From CAYLHS01 sp964383535 (GTDB lineage Bacteria; Actinomycetota; Acidimicrobiia; Spongiisociales; UBA4744): DNA of 12,928 bases. The notes beneath the pieces are model-generated. The model was not told the origin of the DNA, ran no database searches, and saw only the letters and a list, made by a program, of their open reading frames with translations. The translations under genes and the position numbers were made by a program. The DNA lies in the NCBI GenBank assembly GCA_964383535.1, contig CAYLHS010000061.1, forward strand, positions 1 through 12,928, in the 5' to 3' direction. Positions 5,848 to 12,928 of this stretch are shown here, piece by piece (position 1 is the first letter of the stretch; each line of letters opens with the position of its first letter).

Positions 5848-7434
5848 TCAGCCCCCAAACGCCTTCGCAACCAGCGCGGCGACGGCCCCGTTCGTCGCAC
5901 CGAACACCAGCTTCGGGAATACGCCGACGGCGACGATGAGCACCATCAGCGGCACCCACGCGGTCAGCTCGTAGACGTCGGCGTCGACGAGAGCGTGGCT
6001 GCCCCACTCGCCGCTCGGCTCGCCGAGATTGACCCGTTGCAGCATCCACAGCATGTAGCCGGCGGTGAGTACCGTGCCGATGGCTCCGACCACCATGGCT
6101 GTGCGGAACACACCGAGATTGAGCCCCAACGCCGGGTTGTAGGAACCGACGAGTGACATGAACTCGCCCCAGAATCCCGCCAGCCCCGGCAGCCCGAGGG
6201 AGGCGATCGCGGTGAAGCCGAGGATGGCACCCATCTTTGGCATGAGCTTCTGGTTGCCACCGAGCTTCGCCATCTCGCGGGTGTGGTACCGGTGCGCCAT
6301 CGATCCGGCGACGAAGAACAACAGGCCGGTGATGAGACCGTGGGCGACCATCCCGATCACGGCGGCGTTGATGCCGACCACCGTCAAGGTCGAGATCCCG
6401 AGCATCACGAACCCCATGTGACCGACCGACGAGAAGGCGATCAGTCGCTTCATGTCGGACTGGGCGAGACAGGCCAGCGCCCCGTAGATGATGCCGATCA
6501 CGGCCAAGATGGCGATGGCCGGCGCCCAGTGATGTGCCTCTTCTGGAAGGATCGGAAGGCTGATTCGGATGAATCCGTAGGAGCCGAGCTTCAGCAGGAT
6601 TCCGGCCAGCAGCACCGACCCAACCGTAGGCGCGGCCGTGTGCGCGTCCGGGAGCCACGTGTGCAGCGGCCACATCGGCACCTTCACCGCGAAGCCGAGG
6701 AACAGCGCTCCGAACACAAGGAACGCAAACGTACCGGTGAACGCACCCTGGGACCCGGCCTGGATCAGCGTGGGGATATCGAACGTGCGGACAAACGGCG
6801 CAACCTCGCCCGAGCGGTAGTAGAGGGCCAGGAAACCCAGCAACATGAACGCGGAACCGAACAGGGTGAACACGAAGAACTTGATCGCCGCGTACAGGCG
6901 TGTCTCCGCCTCGATCCTGAACCCCGGGACCTTCATCATCGTCTTGTCGCCCCAGATCCCGATCATGAAGTACATGGGCAGGAGCACCAGTTCGAAGAAC
7001 ACGAAGAACAGCACCAGGTCCAGGGCCACGAACGTGCCGTTCATCGCAGTGCCAAGCACCAAGATGAGCGCCATGAACGCCTTCGGGTTGTGCGGCTCAG
7101 GCCAGTGGTTGAACGTGTAGATCACCGCGAGCATCGTCAGCACGGTCGACAGGACGAGCAGTGGGAACGAGATACCGTCGATCCCGATGTGGTAGCGGGC
7201 ATTGATCGAAGCGATCCACGACAGATCGGTGCCGAACTGGAACGCGGAGCCGGCGCCGTAGTCGAAGCGGGCGATCATGATTGCGGCGAGGAGCACCGGG
7301 AGCGCGGTGAACGTCAACCCGAACGACTTGATGGCCGTCAGGTTCTTCTTCGGGGCGAGCAGGATGACCAGCGCCCCTGCGATCGGCAAGAACACGATCA
7401 GGCTCAAGCCCCATCCGTTGTCGAACCATGCCAT
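5848..7434 (-). CDS. nuoM: Complex I subunit M (proton-pumping antiporter-like subunit)
   Basis: Membrane subunit of complex I, 528 residues, about 14 membrane helices. Diagnostic segments: FFELVLLPMYFMIGIWG (146-162) with channel glutamate E148; KVPMWPLHTWLPDAHTAAPT (251-270) starting with lysine K251; LLKLGSYG (280-287) with K282; and SDMKRLIAFSSVGHMGF (326-342). These match the E. coli NuoM residues E144, K234 and K265 by position and context. ATG 7434 has AGGAGG (7448-7443) eight bases upstream, overlapping the nuoL stop. The gene abuts nuoN with no spacing, consistent with coupled translation of subunits needed in equal amounts. Confidence 0.97.
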   Translation of the reverse strand: MAWFDNGWGLSLIVFLPIAGALVILLAPKKNLTAIKSFGLTFTALPVLLAAIMIARFDYGAGSAFQFGTDLSWIASINARYHIGIDGISFPLLVLSTVLTMLAVIYTFNHWPEPHNPKAFMALILVLGTAMNGTFVALDLVLFFVFFELVLLPMYFMIGIWGDKTMMKVPGFRIEAETRLYAAIKFFVFTLFGSAFMLLGFLALYYRSGEVAPFVRTFDIPTLIQAGSQGAFTGTFAFLVFGALFLGFAVKVPMWPLHTWLPDAHTAAPTVGSVLLAGILLKLGSYGFIRISLPILPEEAHHWAPAIAILAVIGIIYGALACLAQSDMKRLIAFSSVGHMGFVMLGISTLTVVGINAAVIGMVAHGLITGLLFFVAGSMAHRYHTREMAKLGGNQKLMPKMGAILGFTAIASLGLPGLAGFWGEFMSLVGSYNPALGLNLGVFRTAMVVGAIGTVLTAGYMLWMLQRVNLGEPSGEWGSHALVDADVYELTAWVPLMVLIVAVGVFPKLVFGATNGAVAALVAKAFGG

Positions 7435-7446
7435 CCTTCAGTCCTC

Positions 7447-9426
7447 CTACGTGAATATGACGATCGCGACGACCAGCAGCACCGCTCCGGCCACGGTCAT
7501 CGCCGCGTACTGTTGCACCTTGCCTGTTTGCAGCCGCCGTGCCTGCCCGCCCGCCGAGCCGGTGACGATGGCCGCAGTGTTCACCGCCAGGTCGATGCCT
7601 TTCTGATCGAGGTTCCCGTACACGAAACGCGCAACGAGACGGGCAACCACGCCCGCACCGTTGACAACGCCGTCGATGATGTACGAGTTGCTCCAGTTGA
7701 CCGCCCTCGCGATCGGTCCTTTGATCGGGTTGATCAACGTCGCGAGATACAAGTCGTCGAGGTAGTACTTGTGCTCGAGCAGCGGCCAGAGAACCGGGAT
7801 CCGGATCCGATCCCGTGCCTGCTGTGTCTCGGCATCGCGGAAGTAGATGACGTAGGCGACGATGACGCCGGCGAGCGCGAATCCCAACCCGGTCAGCATC
7901 ACCGGGACGTCGAACCCCTCCGCCGAGAACGAGGTGAAGGTGATCGCTCGTTCCGTGACCCAATGGTGGAAGCCCTCGTAGACACCGGGGATGTTCACCC
8001 AACCGGCGATGAGGGACGCAACTCCGAGGATCGCCATCGGGACAGTCATGACGGCCGGCGACTCGTGCACATGTGCCTCACCCTTGTACGTGCCGAAGAA
8101 CGTGAGGAACATCGCACGGCCCATGTAGAAGGCGGTGATGAAGGCCCCGAGGATGCCGATCCACATCGCCCAGGTGTACCCATTGTGTCCGAGCGTGGCG
8201 AGGATCTCGTCCTTTGAGAAGAATCCGGCAAACGGGATGATGGCGACGAGTGCGAGCGACGCCGACGTGAACGACCAGAACGTCACCGGCATCTTCTTGC
8301 GGAGCCCGCCCATGTCGCTCATGTTGTTGGAGTGGACCGCGTGGATGACCGATCCGGCAGTGAGGAACAGCAGGCCCTTGAAGAAGGCGTGGGTCCACAG
8401 GTGGAACAGACCTGCCGTGTACCCACCCGCGCCGAGTGCGGCGATCATGTAGCCGAGCTGGCTGACGGTCGAGTAGGCAAGTACTCGTTTGAGGTCGTCC
8501 TGGACGATCGCGAGCAGGCCGGCGATCAGCAGCGTGATCGTCCCGATGATGACGATCAGCACACGCATGTCGGCGGCCATCCCCGCGTACAACGGGTACA
8601 TCCGTGCGACGAGGTACACCCCGGCCGTCACCATCGTCGCCGCGTGCATCAGCGATGAGACCGGCGTCGGTCCTGCCATCGCATCCGGCAGCCACACGTG
8701 GAAAGGGAACTGCGCGCTCTTGCCCATCGCGCCAATGAACAGCAGGACTCCGCCGAGCACGGCGACGGGAACGAGCACCGACGAGTTGTTGGCAGCGGCC
8801 TCGAGGATGTCGGAGTAGCGGAACGACCCTACGGCGGTGCCGAGCACGATGGCGCCAATGATCAGCCCGACGTCGGCGATCTTGTTCGTGTAGAACGCCT
8901 TCATACCGGCGGAGGAGTTCTCCTTCTCCTCCCAGTAGTGGCCGATGAGCAGGTATGAAGAGAGGCCGACGCCTTCCCATCCAACGATGAGCTGGATGAG
9001 GTTCGGTGCTGACACGAGCACGAGCATCGAGCCGGCGAACAGGGAGAACGCGGCGAAGAACCACGTCTCGCGCACGTCGCCCTTCATGTAGCCCAGGGCG
9101 TACGTGAACACGAGGAACGAGAGGGTGCCGACGACGAAGTACATCATCGTCGAGAGCCCGTCGACCACCCAGCCCCACTCAACGCTCACGCTCCCGAGTT
9201 GAGCGACCAGGATGCTGTGTTGGTAGATCACGCCGTTGGCGATGTTGAGGATCAGCAGCGCAGCGGAGTACACGAAGACGAAACCCATGGCACCGACGGC
9301 GATTTCGCCGCCCTTGCGAGGCATGCGCTTGCCGAAGAACACGATCGCCACCATCGCGAGGAATGGTGCGACCACGATCAGCCATGCTCCCTGGGCGAGC
9401 CAGCCGCCATCGGACGCGTGCATCAT
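7447..9426 (-). CDS. nuoL: Complex I subunit L (distal proton-pumping subunit with lateral helix)
   Basis: The distal membrane subunit of complex I, 659 residues from ATG 9426. The antiporter core shows WEGVGLSSYLLIGHYW (150-165) with E151, NKIADVG (181-187) with D185, GKSAQFPFHVWLPDAM (235-250) with K236, and HAATMVTAGV (261-270), the equivalents of E. coli E144, D178, K229 and H254. The C-terminal part (HKYYLDDLYLATLINPIKGP followed by a long amphipathic segment and a last helix) matches the lateral helix that braces the membrane arm. The frame is open to GTG 9459, but ATG 9426 (or the next ATG, 9423) has GGAGGAGG just upstream and lies 26 bases past the nuoK stop, so I choose it. Confidence 0.95.
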   Translation of the reverse strand: MMHASDGGWLAQGAWLIVVAPFLAMVAIVFFGKRMPRKGGEIAVGAMGFVFVYSAALLILNIANGVIYQHSILVAQLGSVSVEWGWVVDGLSTMMYFVVGTLSFLVFTYALGYMKGDVRETWFFAAFSLFAGSMLVLVSAPNLIQLIVGWEGVGLSSYLLIGHYWEEKENSSAGMKAFYTNKIADVGLIIGAIVLGTAVGSFRYSDILEAAANNSSVLVPVAVLGGVLLFIGAMGKSAQFPFHVWLPDAMAGPTPVSSLMHAATMVTAGVYLVARMYPLYAGMAADMRVLIVIIGTITLLIAGLLAIVQDDLKRVLAYSTVSQLGYMIAALGAGGYTAGLFHLWTHAFFKGLLFLTAGSVIHAVHSNNMSDMGGLRKKMPVTFWSFTSASLALVAIIPFAGFFSKDEILATLGHNGYTWAMWIGILGAFITAFYMGRAMFLTFFGTYKGEAHVHESPAVMTVPMAILGVASLIAGWVNIPGVYEGFHHWVTERAITFTSFSAEGFDVPVMLTGLGFALAGVIVAYVIYFRDAETQQARDRIRIPVLWPLLEHKYYLDDLYLATLINPIKGPIARAVNWSNSYIIDGVVNGAGVVARLVARFVYGNLDQKGIDLAVNTAAIVTGSAGGQARRLQTGKVQQYAAMTVAGAVLLVVAIVIFT

Positions 9427-9428
9427 CG

Positions 9429-9436
9429 CCTCCTCC
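9429..9436 (-). promoter_or_regulatory. Ribosome binding site that decides the nuoL start
   Basis: GGAGGAGG on the minus strand lies 2-5 bases before ATG 9426 and 5-8 bases before the adjacent ATG 9423. It argues against the upstream in-frame GTG at 9459, which would overlap the end of nuoK and has no such site. Confidence 0.7.
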
Positions 9437-9452
9437 GCCGCGAGCACCACCC

Positions 9453-9758
9453 CTACCACCTCATCACGTCCAGCTCGTCGACGTTCGCCGAACGCCGGTT
9501 ACGGAAGATGAGCAACACGATCGCGAGCCCGATGCCGACTTCCGCGGCGGCGACAGTGATCACGAAGATCGCGAAGATCTGACCGCCGGCGAACGTTGTA
9601 CGCAAAGCCGCCTCGAACGCGATCAGGTTGAGGTTGACCGCGTTCAGCATCAGCTCGATCGCCAGCAGCACCATCACCGCGTTGCGCCTGATGAGCAGGC
9701 CGTACACGCCGAGCGAGAACATGAACGCTCCGAGGATGAGGAACTGGACGAGGCTCAT
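9453..9758 (-). CDS. nuoK: Complex I subunit K (small membrane subunit)
   Basis: A 101-residue, three-helix membrane subunit of complex I. It shows VLLAIELMLNAVNLNLIAF (30-48) with glutamate E35 and ITVAAAEVGIGLAIVLLIF (67-85) with E73. These are the two buried glutamates essential for proton translocation in E. coli NuoK (E36, E72). Length is normal for the family. Its ATG overlaps the nuoJ stop in an ATGA motif (9758-9755), and a GGGGGGA stretch upstream can serve as ribosome binding site. Confidence 0.97.
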   Translation of the reverse strand: MSLVQFLILGAFMFSLGVYGLLIRRNAVMVLLAIELMLNAVNLNLIAFEAALRTTFAGGQIFAIFVITVAAAEVGIGLAIVLLIFRNRRSANVDELDVMRW

Positions 9759-10303
9759 GCCGTCCCCCCTTCGTCCGTTTCGTCACTCGCCGTGTCCTTC
9801 CTGGCGAGTGTCACGCCGCCGACGAGCGCGGCGAGCAGCACAAACGAGACGGCTTCGAACGGCAGCACGAACCTGCCCATGAGCTGGCTGCCGATCAGAT
9901 CGGTGGCCGTGCCGGTTCCGACCTTCGTGACCTCCATGTGACCGAACGCCGACACCGACGAGTACACCATCACGGCGAACGTGAGCACCGCTGCAGCCGC
10001 AGCGAACCCCTTGCGGGGGTTGTCGACCTCGACCCTCGGACCGGTCGGCGCCCTGGTGATCATGATGCCGAACAGAAACAGGACGACCACCGCGCCTACG
10101 TACACGAGGACCAGCACCCAGGCGACGAACTGCGCCCCGAGGAGCAGGAACAGACCGGCGGTGCCAGCGAGCGCGCCGACGAGGAACAGGGCGGAATGCA
10201 CCACGTTGGTGGCGGTAACGACCCGCAGCGCAGAGAACGCGATGAACAGCGCAATCAGCAGGAACCACCAGTTGGACGCCTCCGAGAACCAGCCACCCAT
10301 CAT
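9755..10303 (-). CDS. nuoJ: Complex I subunit J (membrane subunit)
   Basis: A 182-residue membrane subunit with five predicted helices. The most conserved stretch, VLVLVYVGAVVVLFLFGIMI (63-82), is the helix with the pi-bulge that flips between enzyme states in complex I. The closing IGSQLMGRFVLPFEAVSFVL (137-156) is also typical. The start is ATG 10303, which overlaps the nuoI TGA as ATGA; the next codon is a second ATG (10300) with better spacing from GGAGG, so the true start may be one codon later. The frame runs back to 10345, but this would put 14 extra residues inside nuoI. Overlap at both ends points to coupled translation. Confidence 0.96.
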   Translation of the reverse strand: MMGGWFSEASNWWFLLIALFIAFSALRVVTATNVVHSALFLVGALAGTAGLFLLLGAQFVAWVLVLVYVGAVVVLFLFGIMITRAPTGPRVEVDNPRKGFAAAAAVLTFAVMVYSSVSAFGHMEVTKVGTGTATDLIGSQLMGRFVLPFEAVSFVLLAALVGGVTLARKDTASDETDEGGTA

Positions 10304-10758
10304 CGATCCTCCAACGCAGGCGGTTCGGGAACCGTCTGGAGCCACTCGCCCAGCTTGGCCTTGTCATGCAGCAACGATTCCATCTCGAGCTCGCCGTATT
10401 CGTACTCGGGGCTCCAGAAGAGCGCGTCGAAGGGACACACCTCGACACAGATGCCGCAGTACATGCACAGCGCGTAGTCGATGTCGAACCGGTCGAGAAC
10501 GGCGCGGTTTCGCGGTCTCCCACCGGGTTTGCTAGGAGGCTTCTCCTCCTTGTGCCCTTCGATGTAGATACACCAGTCCGGACACTGACGAGCGCACAAC
10601 ATGCACGACGTGCACGCGTCCTCGTCGAGAGCGATCACGCCACGCGCCCGGTCGACCGGCACCTCTTTCACGTCCGGGTACATGACCGTGACCGGCTTCG
10701 TGAACATCGTCGAGAACGTCACCCAAAGGCCCTTCAGCAACCCGATGCCGATCGTCAT
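10300..10758 (-). CDS. nuoI: Complex I subunit I (two 4Fe-4S clusters)
   Basis: Peripheral-arm subunit that relays electrons toward the terminal cluster near the quinone site; 152 residues. It has two ferredoxin-type cluster motifs: C49-x2-C52-x2-C55-x3-C59-P and C98-x2-C101-x2-C104-x3-C108-P, each complete. The linker between them carries a Lys/Pro/Gly/Arg-rich stretch (HKEEKPPSKPGGRPRNR, 69-85), and the tail has FWSPEYEYGE. From memory these features resemble the NuoI of the second, EFG-lacking nuo cluster of Streptomyces more than the NuoI of NADH-type operons. The ATG follows the nuoH stop with no gap. Confidence 0.96.
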   Translation of the reverse strand: MTIGIGLLKGLWVTFSTMFTKPVTVMYPDVKEVPVDRARGVIALDEDACTSCMLCARQCPDWCIYIEGHKEEKPPSKPGGRPRNRAVLDRFDIDYALCMYCGICVEVCPFDALFWSPEYEYGELEMESLLHDKAKLGEWLQTVPEPPALEDR

Positions 10759-11736
10759 TCAGATCACCACCTTGAGAATCGCCGTCACCGCGATGTTGGC
10801 CAGAGCGAGCGGGACGAGCCAGCGCCACGCGAGCGACTGGAGCTGGTCCTCTCGAAATCGAGGGAACGTCCAGCGGAACCAGATGACCACGAACGAGAGC
10901 GCGAACGTCTTGGCGACCACGATGAATGGTCCCGCCCAGGCGGCAGAGACACCCCAGAATCCCCACCCCCCGAGAAACAGGGTGGCTGCGATCGCCGAGT
11001 AGGCGAAGATATTGGCGTACTCGGCGAGGAAGAAGAACAGGAACCGGAACCCCGAGTACTCGGTGAGGTACCCGGTGACCAGCTCCGACTCGGCGATCGG
11101 CATGTCGAACGGCGTCCGGTTCATCTCAGCGAGAGCGGCGATCAGGAACAGGAACAACCCGACGAACTGCGTGAAGGCGAACGGCCAGCCTTGTGCGATT
11201 TGGGCCTCCACGATCCCCTGCATCGAAAGCGTTCCGGCCTGGATGATCACGCCCACGACACCCAAGACCAGTGGAAGCTCGTAGGCGATGAGCTGCCCAC
11301 CTGCTCGCAGCCCTCCGATCAGCGAGTATTTGTTGCCGGACGACCAACCGGCCATCAACACACCGAGAGTGCCAACCGACGAGATCGCCATCGCGTAGAA
11401 GATCCCCATGTCGACGTTGCGTCCGATGGCGTACCCGCTCGACCCAAACGGGATGACCATGAACACGGCAACCGTCGAGATCATCACCATGACCGGAGCC
11501 AGCGAGAAGACAGGTCGGTCGGCGTTGTCAGGGATGATGTCCTCCTTCTGGAGGAACTTGACCCCATCGGCGATGAGCTGCGCCCATCCCCAGCGAACAC
11601 CCGCGTAGTAAGGCCCGATCCGGGACTGCATGTGCGACGACAGCTTCAGCTCGGCGTAGCCAGTCACGAGTGCCGTGACGGGCACCATCGCGAAGATCAC
11701 GACCATCTTGATGGCGAGCTCGAGGTAGAAGTTCAA
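10759..11736 (-). CDS. nuoH: Complex I subunit H (membrane anchor of the quinone site)
   Basis: Membrane subunit that joins the membrane arm to the peripheral arm and forms much of the quinone channel; 325 residues, about eight helices. Marks: MQSRIGPYYAG (36-46), QLIADGVKFLQKEDIIP (53-69), and AEMNRTPFDMPIAESELVTG (203-222) followed by TEYSGFRF. The first glutamate of the usual PFDxxEAExE loop is Ile214 here. The start is TTG 11736, chosen because AAGGAGG lies seven bases upstream and LNFYLELAIK leads into the first helix. The same frame is open to 12000, but the extra residues come from the intergenic repeat and from antisense of nuoD codons, with low-quality composition. nuoD lies only 52 bases upstream, where nuoE, nuoF and nuoG are normally found. 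Confidence 0.95.
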   Translation of the reverse strand: MNFYLELAIKMVVIFAMVPVTALVTGYAELKLSSHMQSRIGPYYAGVRWGWAQLIADGVKFLQKEDIIPDNADRPVFSLAPVMVMISTVAVFMVIPFGSSGYAIGRNVDMGIFYAMAISSVGTLGVLMAGWSSGNKYSLIGGLRAGGQLIAYELPLVLGVVGVIIQAGTLSMQGIVEAQIAQGWPFAFTQFVGLFLFLIAALAEMNRTPFDMPIAESELVTGYLTEYSGFRFLFFFLAEYANIFAYSAIAATLFLGGWGFWGVSAAWAGPFIVVAKTFALSFVVIWFRWTFPRFREDQLQSLAWRWLVPLALANIAVTAILKVVI

Positions 11737-11743
11737 CGCAAAA

Positions 11744-11750
11744 CCTCCTT
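11744..11750 (-). promoter_or_regulatory. Ribosome binding site that decides the nuoH TTG start
   Basis: AAGGAGG on the minus strand, seven bases before TTG 11736. It is among the strongest Shine-Dalgarno sequences in the window and supports a TTG start over the longer open frame. Confidence 0.8.
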
Positions 11751-11762
11751 CGGGGGCTCTAC

Positions 11763-11790
11763 GTACCTCGCACCTCGTACCTCGCACCTC
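11763..11790. repeat. Tandem heptamer repeat between nuoD and nuoH
   Basis: Four perfect tandem 7-bp units on the plus strand, alternating GTACCTC and GCACCTC (that is, two 14-bp units). The array fills most of the 52-base nuoD-nuoH gap and overlaps two bases of the nuoD stop codon. It sits just where nuoE, nuoF and nuoG would be in a canonical operon. A role is unknown; it may be a slippage-prone spacer. Confidence 0.85.
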
Positions 11791-12928
11791 ATCGGTCCAC
11801 GTCTCCGAGTACGAAGTCGAAGCTGCCGAAGATGGCGACCAGGTCGGGAACCAGGACCCCTTCGAGAAGCACCGGAAGTACGGAAACGTTGGAGAACGAC
11901 GCCGTGCGAACCACCAGACGGTACGGTCCTGTTCCACCTTCCGAGACGAGGTAGTAGCCCACCTCGCCCTTCGGGCTCTCCGCCCGCATGTAGATCTCAC
12001 CCTTCGGCAGCTTGATGACCTTCGGAACCTTGGCGATGATCGGACCGCTCGGGATGCCGTCGATCGCAGCGAGGATCATCTTGGCCGACTCGCGGATCTC
12101 GTGGACGCGCATGACGTAGCGGTCGTAGCAGTCGCCGTTCTCGCCGGTCGGGACCCAGAAGTCGAAATCCTCGTACGGCAGATAGTCCTCGGTTCTGCGC
12201 AGGTCGAACTCGACGCCGGACGCACGCAGATTCGGACCTGACACCCCGTAGGATGCCGCGAGTTCGGCGGTCATCACGCCAACACCCTTGGTCCGGGCAT
12301 GCAGGATCTCGTTGCCGACGATCAGATCATCGAGCTCGTCGCATACCGCGAGGACCTTGTCCATGGCGATCCGGGTCTCTGCGTAGAAACCGGCAGGGAG
12401 GTCCTGGATCACCGTCTTGGTCGTCGACCCTGCACCCGCCGCAGGCTTCACGCCGCCGACGCGATTGAAGTTCGGATGGAACCGCCCTCCGGTCACCGAT
12501 TCGATCAAATCGAGAACCCGTTCCCGCTCCCTGAACGCGAAGAAGAACGGTGAGGCGGCCCCGAGTTCCATGGGGTAGGACGCCATGAACAGGAAGTGCG
12601 ACGCTATGCGTGCCATCTCCGTCAGGATCAACCGGATGTACTGTGCCCGAGGCGGCGGCTCGACCTCCATGAGGCGTTCAGCTCCGACCACGAACGGGAT
12701 CTCGTTGGCGTACCCTGACACCCAGTCGATTCGGTTGAGCAGCGCGATGATCTGTGGGTACGTCCTCACTTCCGCCAGCTTCTCGTACCCGCGATGCATG
12801 TAGCCGATGACAGGGTCGACATCGATGATGCGCTCCCCGTCGATCCGCGCCTTCAGACGGAGCACACCATGGGTCGACGGATGCTGCGGCCCCACATTCA
12901 ACGTCATCTCGGGCGTCTCGAGTTCCAG
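11789..12928 (-). CDS. nuoD: Complex I subunit D (49 kDa quinone-site subunit), 5' end cut
   Basis: Peripheral-arm subunit that forms the quinone-reduction site; homologue of mitochondrial NDUFS2. From ATG 12907 there are 372 residues. Seven further codons (LELETPE) are open to the window edge and no ribosome binding site precedes 12907, so the true start is likely outside. Marks: LNVGPQHPSTHGVLRL (3-18) with H13 matching the quinone ligand His59 of the bovine subunit; MHRGYEKL (37-44) with R39 matching bovine Arg85, the NDUFAF7 target; RIDWVSGYANE (59-69) where W62 replaces the usual Tyr108; PFFFAFRERE; and the C-terminal FDFVLGDVDR. From memory the sequence resembles the NuoD2 type of EFG-lacking actinobacterial clusters more than mycobacterial NuoD. 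The stop overlaps the tandem heptamer repeat. Confidence 0.96.
   Translation of the reverse strand: MELETPEMTLNVGPQHPSTHGVLRLKARIDGERIIDVDPVIGYMHRGYEKLAEVRTYPQIIALLNRIDWVSGYANEIPFVVGAERLMEVEPPPRAQYIRLILTEMARIASHFLFMASYPMELGAASPFFFAFRERERVLDLIESVTGGRFHPNFNRVGGVKPAAGAGSTTKTVIQDLPAGFYAETRIAMDKVLAVCDELDDLIVGNEILHARTKGVGVMTAELAASYGVSGPNLRASGVEFDLRRTEDYLPYEDFDFWVPTGENGDCYDRYVMRVHEIRESAKMILAAIDGIPSGPIIAKVPKVIKLPKGEIYMRAESPKGEVGYYLVSEGGTGPYRLVVRTASFSNVSVLPVLLEGVLVPDLVAIFGSFDFVLGDVDR

Noticed and set aside
6283..8217. A 644-codon open frame on the plus strand
   Set aside because: It lies antisense to nuoM and nuoL, and its translation is an Arg/Asp/Glu/His-rich string without motifs, as expected from the mirror frame of GC-rich membrane genes.
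11737..12000. N-terminal extension of NuoH
   Set aside because: Covers the tandem repeat and the nuoD 3' end out of frame; TTG 11736 has a strong ribosome binding site and a normal family N-terminus.
10366..12015. A 549-codon open frame on the plus strand
   Set aside because: Antisense to nuoI, nuoH and the end of nuoD, charged low-complexity translation, no start context; a codon-bias shadow.

Overview
The window is high-GC DNA, gene-dense, with every convincing gene on the minus strand. It reads like a chromosomal segment of an actinobacterium. The gene types and a pair of duplicated intergenic palindromic elements bring Acidimicrobiia-like lineages to mind, but that placement is an inference from memory and not proven here. 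No tRNA, rRNA, CRISPR array, transposase or phage gene was seen.

Layout in transcription order (right to left). The right two thirds hold a tightly packed complex I operon: nuoD (5' end cut by the window edge), nuoH, nuoI, nuoJ, nuoK, nuoL, nuoM and nuoN. Genes overlap by 4 bases or are separated by 0-52 bases. nuoE, nuoF and nuoG, which encode the NADH-oxidising module and normally sit between nuoD and nuoH, are absent: only 52 bases separate those two genes. After a 169-base gap with several inverted repeats comes glgB (glycogen branching enzyme). A 195-base gap with two identical 50-bp repeats and a palindrome follows. Then come a GNAT-like acetyltransferase and, coupled to it, a MidA/NDUFAF7-family methyltransferase whose C-terminus runs off the left edge. 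This last gene is open from 1169 to the window edge without a stop.

How they work together. NuoH, J, K, L, M and N form the membrane, proton-pumping arm, with the key Lys and Glu residues intact in L, M, N and K. NuoD and NuoI supply the quinone-site scaffold and two 4Fe-4S clusters. Without a local EFG module the complex may take electrons from a donor other than NADH, or use an EFG module encoded elsewhere. The methyltransferase is the most suggestive neighbour: its mitochondrial relative NDUFAF7 methylates an arginine of NDUFS2, the NuoD homologue, and that arginine is conserved in this NuoD. The window therefore holds a possible enzyme-substrate pair around a headless-type complex I.
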